From the NCBI GenBank assembly GCA_014163555.1, contig JACJGO010000024.1:49325-113324 (forward strand): 64,000 nucleotides of DNA, read 5' to 3'. Each line of letters opens with the position of its first letter. The first letter of the stretch is position 1. The notes under the pieces are model-generated. The model was not told the DNA's origin and searched no databases. It worked only from the letters and a program-made list of their open reading frames with translations. Of this stretch, positions 18,325-26,511 are shown piece after piece. The stretch is from Flavisolibacter longurius (GTDB lineage: Bacteria; Bacteroidota; Bacteroidia; Chitinophagales; Chitinophagaceae). A program made the position numbers and the translations under genes.

Positions 18325-18404
18325 AACGTCAAAAATCAAAACCAAACGTCAAAAGTTGCGCAGGCGGCTTGTTGATTCGAAACCATTGTTTGATTTTTGA
18401 CGTT
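18325..18404. repeat. word-repeat hairpin with 16-bp perfect stem
   Basis: Left arm AACGTCAAAAATCAAA (18325-18340) and right arm TTTGATTTTTGACGTT (18389-18404) are perfect complements, 48 nt apart. Around them shorter copies of the same word (ACGTCAAAAG, CATTTGACC) occur. It occupies the gap between the carboxypeptidase and deacetylase genes. Confidence 0.75.
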
Positions 18405-18431
18405 TTACATTTGACCTCTATCGTCATTCGC

Positions 18432-20930
18432 ATGAAAAGAATCTGTTATTTGCTTGCTTTATGCTTCACGCTGGGTTCATCGGCGCAGGCACCCCTGTTT
18501 CCCACGTCCGGTGACATTTACCTGGGTATTAAAAAGCTGAATGTACTGGGCAGCGTGTTGTATTTCGCAGCACATCCCGATGATGAAAATACCCGGCTGC
18601 TGACTTATTTTTCAAAAGACCGGTTGTACCGTACGGGCTATCTATCCCTGACCCGTGGCGATGGTGGTCAGAACCTGATTGGTGAAGAACAGGGCGTGGA
18701 ATTGGGTTTGATTCGTACACAGGAACTGCTGGCCGCCCGAAGGATTGATGGCGCGGAGCAGTTTTTTTCACGGGCCTTTGATTTCGGCTATTCCAAATCA
18801 CCGGAAGAAACCTTTACTAAATGGGATCGCGAAAGAATTTTAAGCGATGCGGTTTGGGTCATCCGCAATTTTCAGCCTGATGTGATCATAACACGTTTTC
18901 CTACTACAGGCGAAGGTGGTCATGGGCAACATACGGCTTCGGCTATTTTAGCGGTGGAAGCTTTTCGTGCCGCTGCCGATCCAAAACGTTTTCCCGAGCA
19001 ACTGCAATATGTAAAACCCTGGCAGGCCAAACGCATACTTTGGAACACCTTCAACTTTGGTGGCAACAATACTACAAGCCCCGACCAGTTTCAACTGGAC
19101 GCGGGTGATTTTAATCCGGTATTGGGAAAAAGCTATGGCGAGATTGCTGCCGAAAGCCGCAGCCAGCACAAAAGCCAGGGATTTGGTTCGCTACGCGGAA
19201 GGGGAGAGGCGATTGAATTTTTTAAGCCATTGGGGGGCGATACACCAAAAACTGATTTGCATGAAGGCGTAAACACAACCTGGTCGAAAGTGCTTTCCGG
19301 TGCAGCGTTGAATAATGTTCAATCCCAGATAACAGAAATTACCCGCAACTATGATTTTGCCGCGCCGCAGAAATCAGTGCCTGCACTGACAAAACTTTAC
19401 AAAACCCTCCAAAGCTTGCCGCAGAACAATGCCTGGGTGGTGCAAAAAACAAAAGAAGTGTCGGACCTGATTGTAGCTGCCAGCGGATTGTGGCTGGAAG
19501 TGTTGGCGGCCACTCCCAATGCGGTACAGGGCGATTCGTTGCAGTTTTCTGTGGTTGCTAATGACCGCCTGGGAACTGGCGTCGTGTTGAAACGGGTGCA
19601 GCTTGATGCCTTCGATACCTTTTTGTCCTCTTCGCTTTCACGAAATAGAAATTTTCTGCTGACAAAAAAGATGCTGGTGCCGCGGACCAAAGAACTAACT
19701 CAGCCCTACTGGCTTCGGGAAGAAATGCAGGAAGGTTATTTTGTAGTGAACGATCAGAAGAAGATTGGTCAGCCTGATATGGACAAAGCTTACACGGCAA
19801 ACATCCTTCTTTCTTTTCATGGCGAAGAGATTCGTGTTACCCGGCCGATGCAATACCGCTATTCAGATGCGGTGAAAGGTGAGATCTACCAACCTTTTTA
19901 TGTTTTGCCTCCGGCAACGGTGTCTGTTGCACCTTCGGTTGTTCTTCTGCGTCGCAGCGATACCACCTCACAGCCCATTGCGATTTTCTTTACGGCGCAA
20001 ACCGCGTTATCGGGAACGGCCTCTCCGCATATCCGTTCGGCTGCCATTGACTCAACGCTGCACAATGTACCGTTTACATTGCCGGCCCGTTCTACGCAGG
20101 CCTACACATTCAGGGTCTCTTCTCCTTCCATGCAAAACCGCAACGAAGACCGGGGATTCGGATCTGTGATTTATAATGACAAAAATGGAGAGCACAGCGC
20201 TTACCTCACCATACGGTCTATCAACTACGATCATATTCCAACCATTCAATATTTCTTTGGCAAATCAGTAAAGATTTTAAACCTTGATCTGAAAACGGCA
20301 GGCAAAAAGATCGGTTACATTGTAGGTGCCGGCGACAAAGTTCCCGAAGCGCTGGAGCAAATGGGATATGAAGTCACGCTGCTGACGGACAAGGAACTGG
20401 AGCGGAACAACCTGCAGCAGTATGATGCCATCTTTGCCGGTGTCCGTTCATTTAATGCCAACAACTGGATGGATAAATATTACGATAAGCTGATGGCCTA
20501 TGTTGCCAATGGTGGCAACTATATCGTACAATATTCGCAAAGCAATGGCGTACGAGGGAAGTTCGGTCCTTATCCGTTTACGATCGTAAACCGCCGGATC
20601 ACGGATGAAAATGCGCCGGTTACCTTCCTGGCGCCGGAGCATCCGGTACTGAATTATCCCAACAAAATCAATCCAATTGATTTTCGCGGCTGGGTGCAGG
20701 AGCGTAGCCTTTACCATGCAACGGACTGGGACAACCGTTTTCAGTCGGTATTGCGTATGGCCGATCCCGGCGAGCAACCGCACGATGGCAGCCTGGTTGT
20801 GGCAAAACATGGCAAAGGATTTTTTACCTATACAGGGTTATCTTTCTTTCGCCAATTGCCGGCAGGTGTTCCTGGAGCTTACCGTCTTCTGGCCAACCTG
20901 ATTGCCCTGAACCAACAAAAATCACTCTGA
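18432..20930 (+). CDS. secreted PIG-L (LmbE-like) deacetylase
   Basis: 832 residues from the ATG at 18432, which starts a signal peptide (MKRICYLLALCFTLGSSAQA). The PIG-L domain covers residues about 40-300: the zinc/catalytic motif AHPDDE (47-52), SLTRGDGGQN, and HGQHTASA with the third zinc ligand. LmbE-like enzymes remove N-acetyl groups from GlcNAc-type substrates. The remaining 500 residues include beta-rich parts and a C-terminal amidotransferase-like domain (KIGYIVGAGDKVPEALEQMG, YDAIFAGVRSFNANNW), similar to that of the preceding peptidase. The exported location means it acts on periplasmic or extracellular substrates. Its stop overlaps the next start (TGATG). Confidence 0.9.
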   Translation: MKRICYLLALCFTLGSSAQAPLFPTSGDIYLGIKKLNVLGSVLYFAAHPDDENTRLLTYFSKDRLYRTGYLSLTRGDGGQNLIGEEQGVELGLIRTQELLAARRIDGAEQFFSRAFDFGYSKSPEETFTKWDRERILSDAVWVIRNFQPDVIITRFPTTGEGGHGQHTASAILAVEAFRAAADPKRFPEQLQYVKPWQAKRILWNTFNFGGNNTTSPDQFQLDAGDFNPVLGKSYGEIAAESRSQHKSQGFGSLRGRGEAIEFFKPLGGDTPKTDLHEGVNTTWSKVLSGAALNNVQSQITEITRNYDFAAPQKSVPALTKLYKTLQSLPQNNAWVVQKTKEVSDLIVAASGLWLEVLAATPNAVQGDSLQFSVVANDRLGTGVVLKRVQLDAFDTFLSSSLSRNRNFLLTKKMLVPRTKELTQPYWLREEMQEGYFVVNDQKKIGQPDMDKAYTANILLSFHGEEIRVTRPMQYRYSDAVKGEIYQPFYVLPPATVSVAPSVVLLRRSDTTSQPIAIFFTAQTALSGTASPHIRSAAIDSTLHNVPFTLPARSTQAYTFRVSSPSMQNRNEDRGFGSVIYNDKNGEHSAYLTIRSINYDHIPTIQYFFGKSVKILNLDLKTAGKKIGYIVGAGDKVPEALEQMGYEVTLLTDKELERNNLQQYDAIFAGVRSFNANNWMDKYYDKLMAYVANGGNYIVQYSQSNGVRGKFGPYPFTIVNRRITDENAPVTFLAPEHPVLNYPNKINPIDFRGWVQERSLYHATDWDNRFQSVLRMADPGEQPHDGSLVVAKHGKGFFTYTGLSFFRQLPAGVPGAYRLLANLIALNQQKSL

Positions 20931-21094
20931 TGGCTGAAAAAAAAACGGATAATAACCGGGCTTTTATTGCTTTTGTATTTGTCGTGATTCTCGGGTATGT
21001 CCTGGGCTTTTTCCTGAAAAAGGTCACGCTGGGATTGGTGATCGGGCTTGTTCTGGGACTGCTCGGAACTGGTTTGCTGCGCAGAAGACGTTAG
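20930..21094 (+). CDS. 54-residue membrane protein
   Basis: The ATG overlaps the stop of the deacetylase gene by one base, a sign of translational coupling. The protein has a polar start (MAEKKTDNNRA), a hydrophobic helix (FIAFVFVVILGYVLGFFL), two lysines as a turn, a second helix (VTLGLVIGLVLGLLGTGLL) and an Arg4 tail. This is a helical hairpin with both ends positive and so probably cytoplasmic. No family is recognised. It lies between an exported deacetylase and a sodium symporter. Confidence 0.65.
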   Translation: MAEKKTDNNRAFIAFVFVVILGYVLGFFLKKVTLGLVIGLVLGLLGTGLLRRRR

Positions 21095-21099
21095 GGGAT

Positions 21100-21134
21100 G
21101 GTGAGTGGTGAGTGGTGAGTGGTGAGTGGTGAGT
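21100..21134. repeat. tandem 7-bp repeat, five units of GGTGAGT
   Basis: Five exact head-to-tail copies of GGTGAGT follow the stop of the 54-residue protein gene by five bases. The facing arm seen in other word-repeat tracts is missing here. Confidence 0.9.
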
Positions 21135-21227
21135 AATCAGTAGATACTGGAAAGGTGTTAAAGGTGGAGACCATAAACATCATCTACAAGAAAAACAAAT
21201 TGGGTATTACAATAGAAATAATTCTGT

Positions 21228-21350
21228 ATGGAAACAAAACCTGATAAACCGCCACTGTTCAATTCCTGGGCATCCTGGTATGTTCTTGTCATTTTATTTC
21301 TTTGCCTGCTGATATTTTTATTTTACCGCTTTACCCAAACCTTCTCATGA
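21228..21350 (+). CDS. 40-residue single-pass membrane protein coupled to the symporter
   Basis: Forty residues: polar N-terminus METKPDKPPLFNSWASW, one transmembrane helix (YVLVILFLCLLIFLFY) and a short tail RFTQTFS. Its stop codon overlaps the start of the sodium symporter gene (ATGA, 4 nt), so the two are translationally coupled. Small single-helix subunits are known for several transporters, including some solute/sodium symporters that use a separate small subunit (the DUF4212 type is larger, about 80 residues). This one is shorter and not clearly of that family. Role as a symporter subunit is inferred from position and coupling. Confidence 0.6.
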   Translation: METKPDKPPLFNSWASWYVLVILFLCLLIFLFYRFTQTFS

Positions 21351-23083
21351 CGATTGTTGACTGGCTTGTTATCATTGCGGTGCTTGCGGGCATTATTCTT
21401 TACGGGCTTTACAAAAGCCGCACAACAAAAAGTCTCGAAGGCTATTTTTTGTCGAACCGCAACCTGCCCTGGTATGTGGTGCTGCTCAGTATTATGGGCA
21501 CCCAGGCCAGCGCCATTACGTTTCTATCCGGTCCGGGGCAAGCCTTTGCCGATGGGATGCGGTTTGTGCAATATTATTTTGGGCTGCCGCTGGCGATGGT
21601 GGTCATCTGCATCACATTTGTTCCCATTTTTAATAAGCTGAAGGTGTACACGGCTTACGAATTTCTGCAAAACCGTTTCGACACCAAAACCAGAACCTTT
21701 ACGTCGTTTTTATTCCTCTTGCAACGTGGCCTTTCCACGGGCATCAGTATCTATGCCCCTTCTATTATTGTTTCCTCCTTGTTTGGCTGGGATGTTTTCT
21801 GGGTGAATATTGTGATGGGAGGCATGCTGATCATTTACACAGTCAGTGGTGGTGCCCGATCGGTGGCGCATACCCAAAAAATACAGTTGATCATCATCTT
21901 TTCGGCAATGACCGCAGCGGCCTGCATGGTGGTGTACCTGCTGCCGGCGGGTGTTGGCTTTACCGATGCCTTGCATATCAGCGGCAAAGCCGGGCGAACC
22001 AATGTGATTACATCGGGAGTAACGGAAGAAGGCTTTAATTGGAACGATCGTTATAACATCTGGAGTGGAATCATTGGCGGCTTTTTCCTGGCACTGTCGT
22101 ATTTCGGCACCGACCATTCGCAGGTAGGCCGCTACCTAACGGCGCAGAACAACCGCGAAAGCCGCTTGGGCCTTCTCATGAATGGCCTTGTAAAAGTGCC
22201 AATGCAATTTGGCATCCTGTTGATCGGCGTACTGATTTTTGCGTTTTACCAGTTTTCGCCCTCGCCGATTTCCTTTAACGATGCCCTTTTGAACGAGATC
22301 AATGCCACACCTTACAAAGATTCCGTGGCGCAACTGCAGAAACAGTATGATTCTGTCTCTGTACAGAAAGCGCAAACAGCTATCCTGTATACAGAATTGC
22401 GAAAAGCAGGAGCGCAGACCGATACGGTGGAGCAACGGGTGCAGCAGTTGAACCAGCTGGGTGAAGAATACCGGAAGGCTTTTCGTGCCATCAGCCAGCA
22501 GGCCGTCAACCAAAAAGGCGAGGATGCGAATTTTGTCTTTCTTTCCTTCGTTAAGAATTACCTGCCGCAAGGCTTAAAAGGACTGCTTATTGCCATTATT
22601 TTCCTGGCCGCCTGGGGATCGATCGCGGCGGCGTTAAACTCATTGGCAGCCAGTACAGTGGTGGATTTTCACCAGCAGTTTGGTAAACAACATTCCGAAG
22701 CGGAAGAATACAGAATGGCTAAATGGTACACCCTGGGATGGGGTGTATTTTGTGTGCTGGTTGCTGAATTCGCCCATAACCTAGGGCAAAGCCTGATCGA
22801 AACGGTAAATATCTTAGGCTCCCTGTTTTATGGGGTGATCCTGGGCATTTTCCTGGTTGCGTTCTATTTAAAAAATGTAAAAGGAACAGCCACGTTTATA
22901 GCAGCTATCCTGGTGGAATTATTTATCGTGGCCCTGTTCTTCAAAAAAGACCTGCCGCTGGTAAGCGGGCTTCCGGACATTAGTTTTCTTTGGCTGAATG
23001 CAATTGGTGCCATAGGCGTTGTGCTGCTTGCGCAATTGCTGCAACTGTTCATGCAAAAGAAAAAAGGTGAAGTATCTCTGTAA
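21347..23083 (+). CDS. sodium:solute symporter (SSS family)
   Basis: 578 residues from the ATG at 21347. About thirteen transmembrane helices are predicted. Family features include the first helix (WLVIIAVLAGIILYGLY), SLEGYFLSNRNLPWYVVLLSIMGTQASAITFLSGPGQ, and AHTQKIQLIIIF. Residues about 316-390 form an unusual hydrophilic, glutamine-rich helical insert (AQLQKQYDSVSVQKAQT, VEQRVQQLNQLGEEYRKAF) between two membrane helices, probably a coiled coil outside the membrane. The substrate is unknown; the exported peptidase and deacetylase upstream suggest uptake of a product they release. Coupled to the 40-residue gene before it and followed by a strong terminator. Confidence 0.93.
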   Translation: MTIVDWLVIIAVLAGIILYGLYKSRTTKSLEGYFLSNRNLPWYVVLLSIMGTQASAITFLSGPGQAFADGMRFVQYYFGLPLAMVVICITFVPIFNKLKVYTAYEFLQNRFDTKTRTFTSFLFLLQRGLSTGISIYAPSIIVSSLFGWDVFWVNIVMGGMLIIYTVSGGARSVAHTQKIQLIIIFSAMTAAACMVVYLLPAGVGFTDALHISGKAGRTNVITSGVTEEGFNWNDRYNIWSGIIGGFFLALSYFGTDHSQVGRYLTAQNNRESRLGLLMNGLVKVPMQFGILLIGVLIFAFYQFSPSPISFNDALLNEINATPYKDSVAQLQKQYDSVSVQKAQTAILYTELRKAGAQTDTVEQRVQQLNQLGEEYRKAFRAISQQAVNQKGEDANFVFLSFVKNYLPQGLKGLLIAIIFLAAWGSIAAALNSLAASTVVDFHQQFGKQHSEAEEYRMAKWYTLGWGVFCVLVAEFAHNLGQSLIETVNILGSLFYGVILGIFLVAFYLKNVKGTATFIAAILVELFIVALFFKKDLPLVSGLPDISFLWLNAIGAIGVVLLAQLLQLFMQKKKGEVSL

Positions 23084-23112
23084 ACGGCCGGAATCATTTC
23101 TATATTTTCCGA

Positions 23113-23148
23113 AACAAGAAAGAACACCCGAAGGTGTTCTTTCTTGTT
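23113..23148. terminator. bidirectional terminator
   Basis: Perfect 16-bp stem (23113-23128 / 23133-23148) with CGAA loop, A-rich left and T-rich right, between convergent genes. Confidence 0.9.
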
Positions 23149-23170
23149 ATTACAAATAAATAAGTAACTG

Positions 23171-24001
23171 TTATTTCAGGTTAGCCAGCAGCTTTTCATT
23201 CAACTTTACATAATCATCATTTTTCTGGGCTTTTGCCAGTTCGATGGATTTATTGGCCGCTTGCCGGGCATCGTCTTTTTTACCCAGCTTAGCCAATGCA
23301 TTGGCCTTTTGGTGGTAGATCCAGAACGCATTCGGGTTTTGCTCAATGGCCTTGTCAAACCAGGTAATGGCCTGGTTCAGGTCTTTACCGCTTTCGAGGT
23401 AATACATGGCTGCACCAAAATAAGGGCGATTGTCGCGGTTCATCAGGTTATTGATCTGGGCCATCACTTTGCTGTCAATGTCTGTTGTAACGGGGATGCG
23501 AACGGCTGTTTTATCCCACATAATAGCCAGGTCAGTTGAAGTAGGCGTGATGTTCTCAAACTGCATGGTAAAATTTTCAACCGCGGAATTCAATTGCGTT
23601 GGTTTTACTTTCACACGAAGCAGGTCATCTTCCTGCTTGTACACCGTGCCCCAGTTTTCGCTGCCTTTGTTAATGATAATATCCCACTCGTTTTCGTTGG
23701 GAATAGTGAAGATGGCATATTCACCGGCTTTCAGCGGCTTACCACCGATGCTGACATCATCATTGAACTTGATGCGTGTTGCCTGGTTGGCACCGGTACG
23801 CCATACTTTTCCGTAAGGTACCAGGTCGCCAAAAATTTTACGGCCTTTCATGGCCGGGCGGGAATAAATAAGCTGCACAGTAGAAATGCCAAAATCCTGT
23901 TGAAGGGTTTGTGTAGGACTGGGAGCAGGTGTTCGCAATTGTTGCGCATCGGCTGCAAATGAAGCAAACAAAATCGTTGCAAATAGCAATTTTCGTATCA
24001 T
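23171..24001 (-). CDS. DUF2911 protein with TPR tail
   Basis: 276 residues from the ATG at 24001, which begins a signal peptide (IRKLLFATILFASFAADAQQ). Residues 25-165 carry the DUF2911 pattern: FGISTVQLIYSRPAMKGRKI, LVPYGKVWRTGANQAT, GEYAIFTIPNENEWDIIINK. The C-terminal 100 residues are helical with TPR-like repeats (NQAITWFDKAIEQNPNAFWIY, KANALAKLGKKDDARQAANK). DUF2911 proteins are common, exported and without known function in Bacteroidota. A near-consensus promoter sits directly upstream and a terminator directly downstream, so it is a single-gene unit. Confidence 0.88.
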   Translation of the reverse strand: MIRKLLFATILFASFAADAQQLRTPAPSPTQTLQQDFGISTVQLIYSRPAMKGRKIFGDLVPYGKVWRTGANQATRIKFNDDVSIGGKPLKAGEYAIFTIPNENEWDIIINKGSENWGTVYKQEDDLLRVKVKPTQLNSAVENFTMQFENITPTSTDLAIMWDKTAVRIPVTTDIDSKVMAQINNLMNRDNRPYFGAAMYYLESGKDLNQAITWFDKAIEQNPNAFWIYHQKANALAKLGKKDDARQAANKSIELAKAQKNDDYVKLNEKLLANLK

Positions 24002-24020
24002 AATTGTCAGGTATTTTGCC

Positions 24021-24050
24021 CAAAGATAACGAAGCAGCCTGCACGACAAA
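24021..24050 (-). promoter_or_regulatory. promoter of the DUF2911 gene
   Basis: Minus strand TTTG (24047-24050), 18-nt spacer, TATCTTTG (24021-24028). This is close to the Bacteroidota consensus TTTG-N19-21-TAnnTTTG. The leader would be only about 13 nt. Confidence 0.65.
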
Positions 24051-24076
24051 ATCGGCTTCCGGAGGTAGGCTTTTGA

Positions 24077-24625
24077 CTACTTCTGTACCTGCAACCGGTA
24101 ATACCCGGTGATCTCTCCCGCCCCCAGCTTATCCCACAACCGAAAGCGGATGATGTAATAAGGAATATCAGGCCGGGTAGAAGTGATCAGCGTCTTCAGT
24201 CGTACTGTGCCGACATCTTCTTTTTTAATCCGGGGTGCATTGGCAAAAAGATCTTCTGACTGCAGCACGGGTTCGTTGTTATGTGTAACGATGGACTGCG
24301 TGGCTCCGGGAGATACCATTCCTTTTTTTACCGTCCAGCCTTTGTTGATGTGGAATGTCAGGAAAACAGGTTGGCCGGCACGAACCATATTTTTGGGGTT
24401 GATAAGGTTTCCTTTTTCATCCGCCAGAAAAGCGGACGTGATTTCTAAACCAGAAACCTTTTCCAGTACAATATTGTTTAGAATGGTTTGCTTGTTACCC
24501 GACTTTACTTCGCTCTTGAAATGCGTTGTGGCCACACTGTCTCTGTCAGGGGGAGTAGTTGTTACCTCGTTGGTGCAGGCTACCAAGAGAAAAAACAAAA
24601 CGTATAAAACAGGTGTTCTTTTCAT
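24077..24625 (-). CDS. lipoprotein of unknown function
   Basis: 182 residues from the ATG at 24625, which starts a lipoprotein signal (MKRTPVLYVLFFLLVAC). The mature part is beta-rich with a basic-acidic mix (LEKVSGLEITSAFLADEKGN, PVFLTFHINKGWTVKKGMV, YYIIRFRLWDKLGAGEITGY). No family recognised. The 24626-24757 leader contains two RNA structures, one directly against the start codon, so expression may be controlled after transcription starts. Confidence 0.65.
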   Translation of the reverse strand: MKRTPVLYVLFFLLVACTNEVTTTPPDRDSVATTHFKSEVKSGNKQTILNNIVLEKVSGLEITSAFLADEKGNLINPKNMVRAGQPVFLTFHINKGWTVKKGMVSPGATQSIVTHNNEPVLQSEDLFANAPRIKKEDVGTVRLKTLITSTRPDIPYYIIRFRLWDKLGAGEITGYYRLQVQK

Positions 24626-24757
24626 GCTGTGAACACTCACAGCAATTGCTACGCCGAAATAAAAAACCCGCACGACGCAGAGGTGATTTCAAAAATCTGC
24701 CCGGCAGAAAGCGTTCAAGCCGTTAGCAGATGAAAGAAATTTTCTACGGTGCGGGTT
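24626..24757 (-). promoter_or_regulatory. candidate structured RNA leader or attenuator
   Basis: On the minus strand, AACCCGCAC (24748-24756 complement) pairs with GTGCGGGTT (24664-24672 complement) to close an element of about 95 nt. Inside, ATCTGC and GCAGAT form a second helix, or CTGC-CGG-GCAG a competing hairpin. The closing stem runs into TTTTTTATTT, as in a terminator. Closer to the gene, GCTGTGA-GTGT-TCACAGC (24626-24643) forms a perfect 7-bp hairpin touching the ATG. No known riboswitch motif was recognised. Confidence 0.4.
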
Positions 24758-24921
24758 CTGAGATTAGGGAGTTATGGAAACATGAGAAAAAGATTCCGGT
24801 AAGCGACAGGTAACAGTAAAAACCTTTGATAAGATAGAGTACGGATTAGGTTTTAGCAACCATTGTAAAGGTTCAGACCGGCCCGGTCTTACCGGAAATA
24901 TGTTGAACTGTGTTTAGCAGT

Positions 24922-25869
24922 TTAAAATTTAGGACAACGCATGTTGCTGGGCGTACTGCCATTGTTGCCAAAACGCCAGCCGCAGCGGATAAGGGTGGAG
25001 AAAAAGGCATCGTTGTTCCGTTTTTGTCCGCGCATTTCGCCATCATCCGGACGAGACGTTGTATTAAAACCTCTGTAATAAACCTGCTTGGCTACAACAG
25101 CATTTTCGGGTAACAGGTATTTATCAAACAAGTCCGGGTTAATATAGCTTGTGCTCAGATCGTCGATATAATCCGTAAATGTTTTGCGGTGCAGGATCTC
25201 CATTCCGATGTACATATCCTCCGATACATAATACTTGGCGCCAAATCCCATCGGAATTTCAACTTGGGTAAGGCTGTACATTTTGCGGTTGGGATATTCT
25301 TGCATGCCTTGACCTTCGGTACGCAGGTCACGCAGGTTCACCCAGCGTGTAGTGCCATTGGGAGAATAGTATTGCGTTTGCGGATTGAAACGGAACATAC
25401 CCACACCAATCAAACCGTAGGGACGAAGCTTGCCTTGCAGGCCGTCGTATTGCTCAATAAAAACAGTAGGGTAAAACTCCAGCGCTGCATATGCTTCTGT
25501 CATTTTGGAACGGAAGTGCAGGTTGCGAACCTTGCGGGAAATTTCCGCACCGCCCTTTTCATTGATCAGGCTATCGGCGCCTTCCAGTTTGCCACTATTG
25601 AAAGCCAGGCGAAAGCCAATCCATTCTGTTGGATAAACATTCACCTGAAAGCCAACAGATACATTTGTTGCAGGAAAATTAATGTCTTTTACAAGGGTGG
25701 TACCGCGGCCGAAATTGCCACCAAGATCACCAAGAAAAAATAAGGGGCCAACGCCTGCACCAACTTCTACTTTACCATAACTGACAGATTGTGCCTTGAG
25801 GGAGTAAAACGAGAGGGTGCTGAAAAAGACAAGTACGGCTGTACGCAAACAGAGTACAAATAGTCTCAT
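24922..25869 (-). CDS. outer-membrane PorG/DUF6089-like protein
   Basis: 315 residues from the ATG at 25869, with a signal peptide (LRTAVLVFFSTLSFYSLKAQ). The mature protein is a predicted beta-barrel with motifs seen in PorG-type proteins: GVGPLFFLGDLGGNFGRG, NVSVGFQVNVYPTEWIGFRL, LRPYGLIGVGMFRFNPQ, VEIPMGFGAKYYVSEDMYIG. PorG belongs to the type IX secretion apparatus, but many DUF6089 paralogues have other unknown roles and none of the other T9SS genes are here. A promoter with both elements lies upstream at 25904-25935. Confidence 0.78.
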   Translation of the reverse strand: MRLFVLCLRTAVLVFFSTLSFYSLKAQSVSYGKVEVGAGVGPLFFLGDLGGNFGRGTTLVKDINFPATNVSVGFQVNVYPTEWIGFRLAFNSGKLEGADSLINEKGGAEISRKVRNLHFRSKMTEAYAALEFYPTVFIEQYDGLQGKLRPYGLIGVGMFRFNPQTQYYSPNGTTRWVNLRDLRTEGQGMQEYPNRKMYSLTQVEIPMGFGAKYYVSEDMYIGMEILHRKTFTDYIDDLSTSYINPDLFDKYLLPENAVVAKQVYYRGFNTTSRPDDGEMRGQKRNNDAFFSTLIRCGWRFGNNGSTPSNMRCPKF

Positions 25870-25903
25870 AGAATATGGATTTAGATCGTTTGGATTTCGT
25901 AGA

Positions 25904-25935
25904 CGAAAGTAGCCGCCCTGCCAGTAAAATGCAAG
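25904..25935 (-). promoter_or_regulatory. promoter of the PorG-like gene
   Basis: Minus strand CTTG (25932-25935), 20-nt spacer, TACTTTCG (25904-25911), one mismatch from TAnnTTTG. Spacing is as expected for the Bacteroidota housekeeping sigma factor. Confidence 0.5.
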
Positions 25936-26058
25936 CAAGTCGTAAATAACTTTTCAATTATGGGTACTAGTACGCAGTAGATTTACTGCGCATCGTAAAC
26001 CTACGACTGGAGGATTAAGAACCAATTAAGAATAAAGATTTGTAGTAGCCTAAAATTG

Positions 26059-26502
26059 TTAAAGAACCATGTAAATATGTTCGATCCCATCTTCCAGGTA
26101 GATGTCGCTTACCTGCTGAAAGCCGAATGATTCATAAAAGTTTTTGAGATAAAATTGCGCCCCGATGCGGATGGGGCCTTTGCCAAAAAGATGGTAGCAA
26201 CGATTGATGGATTGTCGCATCAATTCCCGTCCGGCCCCGCTTCGCCGCACCGCAGGCGATGTTACCACCCGGCCAATGGAAGCTTCCGCATAAATATATC
26301 CCGGCGGTACCAGTCGCGTATACGCAACAAGCTTGTTGTTCCAAAAACCCATCAGGTGGCAACTGTCCTGGTCTTTGTCATCGGCATCCTGGAAAACGCA
26401 ATTCTGTTCTACCACGAACACCTCATTGCGCAATTGCAAAATGGCATACAATTGATACGGTGTCAGTGCCTCAAACTTTTTTTCAATCCACTGTATCTGC
26501 AT
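26059..26502 (-). CDS. ElaA-type GNAT acetyltransferase
   Basis: 147 residues. ElaA signature elements are visible: LTPYQLYAILQLRNEVFVVEQ near the start, YPxxD-like DADDKDQDSCHLMG, ARLVPPGYIYAEASIGRVVT, and the acetyl-CoA loop RRSGAGRELM near residue 90. The C-terminus has FYESFGFQQVSDIYLEDGIEHI. ElaA proteins are cytoplasmic N-acetyltransferases of unknown substrate. The gene lies 9 nt downstream of the M28 peptidase gene on the same strand, so the two probably form an operon. Confidence 0.9.
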   Translation of the reverse strand: MQIQWIEKKFEALTPYQLYAILQLRNEVFVVEQNCVFQDADDKDQDSCHLMGFWNNKLVAYTRLVPPGYIYAEASIGRVVTSPAVRRSGAGRELMRQSINRCYHLFGKGPIRIGAQFYLKNFYESFGFQQVSDIYLEDGIEHIYMVL

Positions 26503-26511
26503 AAACCAGAT

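Noticed and set aside
24922..25869. PorG-like gene as evidence of a type IX secretion cluster
   Set aside because: No other secretion component nearby, and DUF6089 paralogues are common without T9SS function.
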